A DNA stretch of 36,640 nt, from the NCBI GenBank assembly GCA_944327085.1, contig CALVGG010000009.1, positions 1 through 36,640 of the forward strand, written 5' to 3'. Source of the DNA: an uncultured Elusimicrobiales bacterium (GTDB taxonomy: Bacteria > Elusimicrobiota > Elusimicrobia > Elusimicrobiales > Elusimicrobiaceae). Position 1 is the first letter of the stretch. The number at the start of each line of letters is the position of its first letter. The notes under the pieces were generated by a model. The model was not told where the DNA came from. It was given only the letters and a program-made list of their open reading frames with translations, and searched no databases. The position numbers and the translations under genes were made by a program. Shown here piece by piece: positions 30,710 to 36,640 of this stretch.

Positions 30710-31975
30710 ATGAAAAAAATTACTGGTATTTTAAAATTTCCGGCGGCATGCTGGAAGTGGTTTAAACGGCTTAGCCTGTTTAAAAAAATTTTATTATTGG
30801 CCGTATTGGCCGGGGCCCTGTGGTACGGGTGGACGTTGCTGTTCCCCTCCAAACCGCCGGTCCGTTTTCAAACGGCCCGTGTAACGAAAGGCGATATTGC
30901 CGATATAGTGGAAGCCTCTGGCCCGCTGGCGCCAATTACCACCACTCAGGTAGGGGCGCTGGTATCGGGTGAAATTTTAAAAATCTATGTGGATTACAAC
31001 ACCCCCGTTAAAAAAGGGGACTTGATGGCTTTGATTGACCCCACCCAAATCCAGGCCGATTACGACCAGGCCGAGGCCAGCTTGTCCTCTGCCAAAGAGA
31101 GTTTGGAATCTGCCAAAATGGCCTACAATTTAGCCACTTTAAACCGGGACAGATACCGCGACTTGTTTGCCAAGGATTATGTTTCCAAATCCAGCCTGGA
31201 AGAGTATGAACTGGCTTATGTAAATGCAAAAAGCTCGTTAAACTCGGCGGAGTCTTCGGTTATTCAGGCGCAGGCCCGGTTAGACAGCGCCAAAAAAGAT
31301 TTGGACAATACCCGCATTGTGGCCCCGTATGACGGCATTGTATTAACAAAAATCGTCAGTGAAGGGCAGTCCTTAACTTCCGGTTATTCCACGCCTGAAA
31401 TGTTCACCTTGGCGCAGGATTTAACCAAAATGCAAATTGAGGCAAAAGTTTCCGAAGCGGACGTGGTAAAAATTAAAGAAGGCCAAACGGCCGAATTTAC
31501 TTTGGACGGCTACCCGGACCAAAAGTTTGAAGGCACCGTGCGCCAAGTTCGCACCAATTATTCTTCTTCTTCGTCTTCTTCTTCTTCCGGCAGCAGTTCT
31601 TCTTCTTCCACCACCTACACGGTGGTGATAGAGGTGGATAACACAAGCGGCAAATTTATGCCCGGTATGACGGCCACCATTACCATTAAAGCCCAGGATA
31701 AGAAAGGCGTTTTATTGGTGCCTAACGAAGCTTTGCGCTTTTCCCCCTCTTCTAACGAGCAAAAATATGAAACCACCGGCCTGTGGGTGTTGGATAACCC
31801 CGAAGCCGAACCCCGCCGTGTAGGCGTGCGGGTGGGTATCATCGGCACCACGCAAACGGAAATTACCGAAGGTGACGTAAAAGAAGGGGACCGCGTAATC
31901 GTGCGTGAAAGCGGCTCGGCCGCGTTGACTATGGTTACCACTAACCGCCCGCCCCGCCCCGGAAGGAGACGCTGA
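30710..31975 (+). CDS. macA: MacA-type periplasmic adaptor (membrane fusion protein)
   Basis: The 421-residue adaptor links the ABC transporter to TolC. It has an inner-membrane anchor (~24-45), a split lipoyl domain (GALVSGEILKIYVDYNTPVKKGDLMALIDP and NTRIVAPYDGIV), a helical hairpin rich in heptads (~105-185), a beta-barrel domain and a membrane-proximal domain (GVLLVPNEALRF). Within the barrel, residues 285-300 are almost pure serine (nine Ser, Gly, six Ser), encoded by a TCT/TCN tract. The C-terminus is basic (RPPRPGRRR). The gene overlaps the ATPase start by one base (TGATG). Confidence 0.92.
   Translation: MKKITGILKFPAACWKWFKRLSLFKKILLLAVLAGALWYGWTLLFPSKPPVRFQTARVTKGDIADIVEASGPLAPITTTQVGALVSGEILKIYVDYNTPVKKGDLMALIDPTQIQADYDQAEASLSSAKESLESAKMAYNLATLNRDRYRDLFAKDYVSKSSLEEYELAYVNAKSSLNSAESSVIQAQARLDSAKKDLDNTRIVAPYDGIVLTKIVSEGQSLTSGYSTPEMFTLAQDLTKMQIEAKVSEADVVKIKEGQTAEFTLDGYPDQKFEGTVRQVRTNYSSSSSSSSSGSSSSSSTTYTVVIEVDNTSGKFMPGMTATITIKAQDKKGVLLVPNEALRFSPSSNEQKYETTGLWVLDNPEAEPRRVGVRVGIIGTTQTEITEGDVKEGDRVIVRESGSAALTMVTTNRPPRPGRRR
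31562..31609 (+). repeat. TCT/TCN trinucleotide tract in the adaptor gene
   Basis: Nearly continuous serine codons (mostly TCT) interrupted by one GGC and an AGC-AGT pair encode Ser285-Ser300. Length change by slippage would remain in frame. Confidence 0.75.
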
Positions 31976-32658
31976 TGCCGTTAATTGATACCCAGCATTT
32001 ATTTAAAATTTATAAATTGGGTGATGTGGAAGTACGCGCATTAAACGATGTAAGCGTAAGTGTGGAACGCGGGGAATTTGTGGCCGTGATGGGGCCCAGC
32101 GGGTCTGGCAAGTCTACATTTATGAATATTTTGGGTTGTTTGGATAAACCCACCAGCGGCAAATATATCTTAGACGGTATTGACGTAACCGCCACGGATT
32201 TATCCAAATTGGCCGGGGTAAGAAACCGCAAAATCGGGTTTGTGTTTCAGGGGTTTAACTTAATTAAACGCACCACCGCGGTTGAAAATGTGGAACTGCC
32301 CATGATTTATAACCACACCCCCATGCACCTGCGGCGCGAAAAAGCGATGGAAGCTTTAAAAGCCGTAGGGCTTGAAAAACGCGCCTATCACCTGCCCAAT
32401 CAGCTTTCGGGCGGGCAGCAGCAGCGTGTGGCCATTGCCCGCTCTTTAGTGTGTGACGCGCCCATTATCTTTGCCGACGAGCCCACCGGCAACCTGGATA
32501 CTAAAATGAGTATTGAGGTAATGGAATTGTTTACCCGCTTAAATAAAGAAATGGGCAAAACCATTATTTTAATCACGCACGAGCCGGACATTGCCGAATA
32601 TGCCGGCCGCTTGATTAAGTTTAAAGACGGCCAAAAAATAAGCGATGAGAGAAAATAA
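31975..32658 (+). CDS. MacB/LolD-type ABC transporter ATPase
   Basis: The 227-residue ATPase has Walker A GPSGSGKST (40-48), Q-loop FVFQGFN, signature LSGGQQQR (144-151), Walker B IIFADEP (164-170) and switch His202 in LITHEPD. It belongs to the MacB/LolD/FtsE group that drives type VII ABC mechanotransmission. In E. coli MacB the ATPase and permease are fused; here they are separate chains, 2 nt apart. The start ATG shares its A with the adaptor stop. Confidence 0.94.
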   Translation: MPLIDTQHLFKIYKLGDVEVRALNDVSVSVERGEFVAVMGPSGSGKSTFMNILGCLDKPTSGKYILDGIDVTATDLSKLAGVRNRKIGFVFQGFNLIKRTTAVENVELPMIYNHTPMHLRREKAMEALKAVGLEKRAYHLPNQLSGGQQQRVAIARSLVCDAPIIFADEPTGNLDTKMSIEVMELFTRLNKEMGKTIILITHEPDIAEYAGRLIKFKDGQKISDERK

Positions 32659-32660
32659 TT

Positions 32661-33890
32661 ATGTTTGATACCTTGTATTCCATGTTTCGCCTTTCTTTAA
32701 AAGCCATAGCCGCTAATAAAATGCGCGCCGCGCTGACCAGTTTGGGTATTGTTATCGGCGTGGCGGCCGTAATTACTATGCTGGCGGTGGGCAGCGGCAC
32801 GCAAAAAAGCATGGCGGAGCGTTTTTCCCGCTTTGGCACCAATATTTTGTATTTGCGCCAACCGTGGGATTTGGACGAAAGCATTTCTTCCCCTAAAGAC
32901 GTAACCATGACGGACGTTTTGGCCATACGCAAACTGCCGGGGGTGGAAGCGGCTGCCCCGTATATTAACTCCGGCTTTGAAGTCAAATACGGCTATACAT
33001 CCACCTCTTTGGATGTTTTGGCTACCGATACCGATATCTTTAAAACCTATGACTGGGAACTGGAAAGCGGACGCTACTTTAACGAAAAAGAAGTGGACTC
33101 TTACGCACAGGTAATGGTTCTTGGTGCCACGGCCGCCCAAACCATTTTTAACGATATGGACCCGCTGGACCGCACCGTGGTGTTGGATGACATTCCTTTT
33201 AAAGTAATAGGTTTGATGAAGAAAAACGGCCAGGGCGGTATGGGCTTTGATATGGACGAGGGGGCGCTTATCCCCTATACAACCGGCAAAGTAAAAATGA
33301 ACGCCGGCTGGAACAGCTCGGACCGCCGCGCGCTGGACCGGGTAATCATCCGCGTAAAGGATTTTAACACCATTGAAGACACCAAACTGGATATTATGAA
33401 CACCGTGCGCAACACGCACCGCATACACCCGCTGGCGGAGGACGACTTCCAACTGGACGATTTTGCCTCCTTTGTGGAAGAAGCCAAAAGCGCCAGCAAA
33501 ACCATGGGTATACTCTTGGGCGTGATTGGGGCCGTATCCTTGCTGGTAGGTGGTATTGGGGTAATGAATATTATGCTGGTATCCGTTACCGAACGTACGC
33601 GCGAAATTGGCATCCGTATGGCCATTGGTGCCACCAGTGCCGATATCCGCCTGCAGTTTTTGGCCGAAGCGGTAACCCTTTCCTGTATAGGCGGGTTGAT
33701 TGGCGTTGTGCTGGGGGTGGGCATCAGCTTGTTTGTGGAGGCGCATTCCACGTCTATCCCGGTGCAGTTAAGTTTGTTTTCCATTGTGTTATCGGTCGGG
33801 TTTTCGGCCGCTACCGGGGTGTTTTTCGGCTTTTACCCGGCGTATAAAGCCTCTAAACTCACACCTATAGACGCCCTGCGCTACGAATAA
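32661..33890 (+). CDS. MacB/FtsX-type ABC transporter permease
   Basis: The 409-residue inner-membrane protein has an N-terminal helix and membrane span (ALTSLGIVIGVAAVITMLAVGSG, ~26-48), a large MacB_PCD periplasmic domain (~50-270), and three C-terminal FtsX spans with the ERTREIGIRMAIGAT motif. The final GFYPAYKASKLTPIDALRYE is highly typical. With the ATPase it would power extrusion of a periplasmic substrate (peptide, lipid or drug) through the adaptor and TolC. It is last in the operon, with a terminator at 33916-33948. Confidence 0.94.
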   Translation: MFDTLYSMFRLSLKAIAANKMRAALTSLGIVIGVAAVITMLAVGSGTQKSMAERFSRFGTNILYLRQPWDLDESISSPKDVTMTDVLAIRKLPGVEAAAPYINSGFEVKYGYTSTSLDVLATDTDIFKTYDWELESGRYFNEKEVDSYAQVMVLGATAAQTIFNDMDPLDRTVVLDDIPFKVIGLMKKNGQGGMGFDMDEGALIPYTTGKVKMNAGWNSSDRRALDRVIIRVKDFNTIEDTKLDIMNTVRNTHRIHPLAEDDFQLDDFASFVEEAKSASKTMGILLGVIGAVSLLVGGIGVMNIMLVSVTERTREIGIRMAIGATSADIRLQFLAEAVTLSCIGGLIGVVLGVGISLFVEAHSTSIPVQLSLFSIVLSVGFSAATGVFFGFYPAYKASKLTPIDALRYE

Positions 33891-33915
33891 TCCTCCTATA
33901 CAATTGTTTGTTTAT

Positions 33916-33949
33916 ACAGCCATAACCTTAACGGTTATGGCTGTTTTTA
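33916..33949 (+). terminator. Rho-independent terminator of the tripartite efflux operon
   Basis: The 12-bp stem is ACAGCCATAACC (33916-33927) with GGTTATGGCTGT (33933-33944), and a T run follows. Confidence 0.88.
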
Positions 33950-34063
33950 TAAATACCGTGCCCGGGGGATTAAAAAGCGGGCCGCCTTTCGATGGGCTAA
34001 GTTTTCTTCCGTAACGGTCCGCTGCGCGCCTGCGTATATTTTAAAGGATTTATTGAGCGAAAT

Positions 34064-34088
34064 AAAAAACCTCCTGTTGCAGGAGGTT
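34064..34088 (-). terminator. Rho-independent terminator of the MFS gene
   Basis: The stem is AACCTCCTG (34068-34076) with CAGGAGGTT (34080-34088) and loop TTG. On the minus strand it is followed by TTTTATT, 6 nt past the stop. Confidence 0.85.
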
Positions 34089-34093
34089 TTTTA

Positions 34094-36640
34094 TTAATTT
34101 TCCGGTTGCGGGTTTTGGGGTTTTGAATCCAATTCGGATTTGGTCTTTTTTTCCACGCGGTATAATAATATATTGGCCACAATGGTCATTACCCATGGGA
34201 TGGCAATTAAGGCGATAGCCATGGCGGCTTTTTCCCCCAGCAGGCCGGTGTTAATCGCCCACTGGCCGATATTGGCCAGCCACAGCGGCCCCACTGCGCA
34301 GGAAATGGCGGACGCAATAATTAAAGACACCATACGCGCCTGTGTTTTGGGGTTTCTGGCTGCCGCACCAAAGAGCAGGGTAAATAGGGCGGATATACCC
34401 ACTTCGGCCGCGGTTAACGCCCCGCTGAATATATAGGCATTGCTTTGTGCAAACGGCAGGGACAGGGCAATCCCCCCCAACCCCACTAAAGCGCATAAGC
34501 TCATTTTATAATTAGGGAATTTTTTTAATACCCACGGCGCTATCATTCTGCCTATTAAAAATGCGGCGGCATACTGCATCATGGTTAAAAAGTAACGGGT
34601 CCCGTCGGAAATATCCATCGTGGGCAGTAAGAACATCAGCCCGTTGTGGATGGTTACCTCAATTACGTTCATCAAAAAGGCAGCAGACACCAAATATTTG
34701 GCCGCCGGTTCTTCTTTAAATAAAGAAATATAGGAACTGTTTTTAATTTTATCCCAAAGGCCTTTGGTTTTTGCCTCAGCAGCCGGTGCGGCGGCACTTT
34801 GCTCCTGTATATTGGCGGCGGGGGCGGTTTCGGCCTCGTCCCCTTCTTTTATATTGGGCAAGTTAGCCAGCAAAAACACGCCGGCGCCCAAGGCCATAAA
34901 CGGAATGGGTATTACAAAGGCGTAGCTCCAGTCTTTATGCAGCAGGGCGGCGGATATCCACGGGAAAAGATAGGTCATAATAATCCCTACGGAGCGGAAT
35001 ACCTGCATTTTAATATTGCCCTTTTCCAGAACATTTAAGCGCTGGTGCTTGTCCAACGCCTGCATTTTAGGCGTTACACGCGTTAAGTGTTCCAGCACTG
35101 TCCCCACAGAGCTTTGGATTAAAATCATCCCCAAGCTGGCCGTGGCAATGGCTGCCAAAATGCGCTGAAAGTGTGCCTGGGTGTCTACTTCCGGCGTGAA
35201 GGATCCGTCCAACCCGCAGAATAACATCCCCCCTACAAGCCCGGTTAAGTTTAATGCCAGCCCCAGGCCCAAAGTGTGCTTGGCGCCCATTTTATTGTGC
35301 AACGTGGTGCAGAGCATGGCCCCCAAGAAGTAAGGCAAATAGGTGGCTACGGTAACCCAGCTGTTATCGTCCATATTCAGGCCCAGGCTCATGCCCAGGT
35401 CCGTCATAATGGGGGAGGCTACTTCCAACCCCATCAGAAACGCCGTGCTGTATAATGTGTAACTGCTGGCTTTGTACCCTTGCGGGAAGAGTTTTTTAAT
35501 GCCCGTAGCGGCCTTTTGGGCGGCTTTGGCTAAGGAAAAGAACGGTAACCCGCCATACAAATATCCGCCGGTATTATCTTTGGCCGTAGGACTTAAAAAT
35601 TTCCATCCGGCCGGCTGCAAGGCAAATGCAGGTGCGGCGGCGGGCAGGATATTTTTAATAGGGGTGTAAATTTCCGCCTGCGGCAGTTTAAACCAGCTGG
35701 GCGTGTTTAAGCTTCTTTCCCCCCATTTGCCAAAGGAAAGAGGTTTCATTTTGGCCGGTTCCGCTACGTAAAACGGCGCCCGGGTGATGGGCTTGGCCGT
35801 CAGTTGGGCCGGGTTCCATTTAAACGTGCGCGCCGTTTGGGTACCGCGGGCCAAGGTTTGCACCCATTCCGTTTGGGCGGCCGCTTTTAACGGGGCTGCG
35901 CCGCGGGCGGCCATTAAGGCTTCGGGGCTGCCCATGTTTAAAAGAAGGCTTAAATTGAGGGCAAAGGCGCGGTCTCTAAGCAGTTTTAAAAAGTGGGAAC
36001 CGGTACCAAAAGTCCATTTGTCCACTTTGGCGTCAAAAGCGGCTTGGCGCGCGTAGCGGGCGTTGGCGGCGGCCTGTTCGGCCTTGTAAACATCGGTTTG
36101 TTTCCAGGCGGCGTCCAGACGGGTTTTTTGTTCAGCCTTGGCAATTAAATCTTGGTCGATTTGTCTGGCCCGGGCCTGTTTTTCCTGCGCGGTGCGCAGG
36201 GCGGCTTGTTTGCGGGCCTGCGCCATTTCCCGCGCTTGTACTTCGGCCGCGGTTAACGGTTTTTTGGCCGCGTTTAAGCGGGCCGCTTTTGCCTTGGCAA
36301 AAGCCGCTTCTTTATTAAATTTTACGGGGGCAAAATCGCCGGGTTGGGTTTGGTAGGTCCCTTTGGTGGCGGGTGTTTTGCCGGCCTGAGCCGGTTTTAA
36401 GTTTTTTACCACCGGTTTGGGCAGTACGCTTTGCGGGTTTAACACGTTGCGCACACTGCCAAGCATTACCTGCCCGGCACTGCTTACACCATATTTTTGC
36501 AGGCGCCCTAAACGTATCACACGGCTTAAGTTCTTGCCAAATCCTAACCCATTGGCCGCCTGCCCAGCACGCGCTAACTTAAGGATACGTACCCCGCTCT
36601 TCATCCCCTGTACCCCTAACTTTACCGCACTTACAAAAAG
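34094..36640 (-). CDS. MFS transporter with very long N-terminal extension (open at window edge)
   Basis: At least 836 residues from the ATG at 36604. The frame stays open for the 12 further codons to the window edge, so the true start may lie outside. Residues ~1-375 are not transporter: basic and amphipathic at first, strongly Ala/Lys/Gln-rich and probably helical at ~95-195, then Pro/Ala-rich. From ~378 there is a complete MFS core with about twelve spans (YSTAFLMGLEVASPIMTDLGM, YLPYFLGAMLCTTLHNKMGAKHTLGLGLALN..., and after a ~45-residue cytoplasmic loop a second half from ~635). A normal MFS protein is near 400-450 residues. AGGGG lies 8 nt before 36604, which allows but does not prove that start. 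The substrate is unknown. Confidence 0.8.
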   Translation of the reverse strand, partial: LFVSAVKLGVQGMKSGVRILKLARAGQAANGLGFGKNLSRVIRLGRLQKYGVSSAGQVMLGSVRNVLNPQSVLPKPVVKNLKPAQAGKTPATKGTYQTQPGDFAPVKFNKEAAFAKAKAARLNAAKKPLTAAEVQAREMAQARKQAALRTAQEKQARARQIDQDLIAKAEQKTRLDAAWKQTDVYKAEQAAANARYARQAAFDAKVDKWTFGTGSHFLKLLRDRAFALNLSLLLNMGSPEALMAARGAAPLKAAAQTEWVQTLARGTQTARTFKWNPAQLTAKPITRAPFYVAEPAKMKPLSFGKWGERSLNTPSWFKLPQAEIYTPIKNILPAAAPAFALQPAGWKFLSPTAKDNTGGYLYGGLPFFSLAKAAQKAATGIKKLFPQGYKASSYTLYSTAFLMGLEVASPIMTDLGMSLGLNMDDNSWVTVATYLPYFLGAMLCTTLHNKMGAKHTLGLGLALNLTGLVGGMLFCGLDGSFTPEVDTQAHFQRILAAIATASLGMILIQSSVGTVLEHLTRVTPKMQALDKHQRLNVLEKGNIKMQVFRSVGIIMTYLFPWISAALLHKDWSYAFVIPIPFMALGAGVFLLANLPNIKEGDEAETAPAANIQEQSAAAPAAEAKTKGLWDKIKNSSYISLFKEEPAAKYLVSAAFLMNVIEVTIHNGLMFLLPTMDISDGTRYFLTMMQYAAAFLIGRMIAPWVLKKFPNYKMSLCALVGLGGIALSLPFAQSNAYIFSGALTAAEVGISALFTLLFGAAARNPKTQARMVSLIIASAISCAVGPLWLANIGQWAINTGLLGEKAAMAIALIAIPWVMTIVANILLYRVEKKTKSELDSKPQNPQPEN

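Overview
The window reads as chromosomal DNA of a Gram-negative, host- or sediment-type fermentative bacterium. Outer-membrane barrels, a TolC-type channel, a FadL-type channel and signal peptides show a diderm envelope. Acetate kinase, class II aldolase and a transketolase-like enzyme point to sugar fermentation. The lone type IV pilin (prepilin MQTKG/FTLIELL with a short two-cysteine C-terminal domain), the frequent GC-rich hairpin terminators and the overall protein style fit Elusimicrobiota best. This is a judgement from memory of such genomes, not a database result. No integrase, transposase, CRISPR array or rRNA gene was seen; there is one tRNA-Gly(CCC).

Layout. 1-108 is the tail of a gene entering from the left. 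422-4139 (minus) holds an OsmC-type protein, a PiT phosphate transporter with its DUF47 partner, and an acetate kinase with an unusual nucleotide pocket. 4326-9104 holds envelope and repeat proteins (a cysteine-rich secreted protein, a YwqK/MORN-type repeat protein paired with an HI0933-type flavoprotein, a secreted decapeptide-repeat protein), tRNA-Gly, and a membrane-anchored protein with a carbohydrate-binding-like domain. 9605-12489 (minus) holds an overlapping radical SAM / ATP-grasp gene pair and a VanX-like dipeptidase. 12544-18533 holds era, class II aldolase, and an operon of an M42 peptidase, a divergent transketolase and a PPC/DUF296 protein. 18862-21034 encodes two outer-membrane barrel proteins.

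21035-23839 is the most gene-poor part: an AT-rich island with a possible 34-residue membrane protein, a perfect 16-bp hairpin, and a gene for a winged-helix-like protein preceded by an array of TGACATA half-sites. 23840-28388 holds mutY, a type IV pilin, a FadL-type channel, a membrane-anchored TPR protein, a dCMP deaminase and a DUF486 small membrane protein. 28414-33890 holds a secreted or anchored cysteine-pair protein and a complete tripartite efflux system (TolC, MacA-type adaptor, ABC ATPase, FtsX/MacB permease). 34094 to the right edge is an MFS transporter with a very long N-terminal extension, still open at the edge.

Points that deserve a second look: the radical SAM + ATP-grasp pair (possible uncharacterised peptide or small-molecule pathway); acetate kinase with three changed nucleotide-pocket positions; six genes with no usable Shine-Dalgarno and a TATAAT-like box 6-7 nt before the ATG (candidate leaderless transcripts); a palindromic -10 box shared by two divergent genes; and the operator-like array at 23374-23437.
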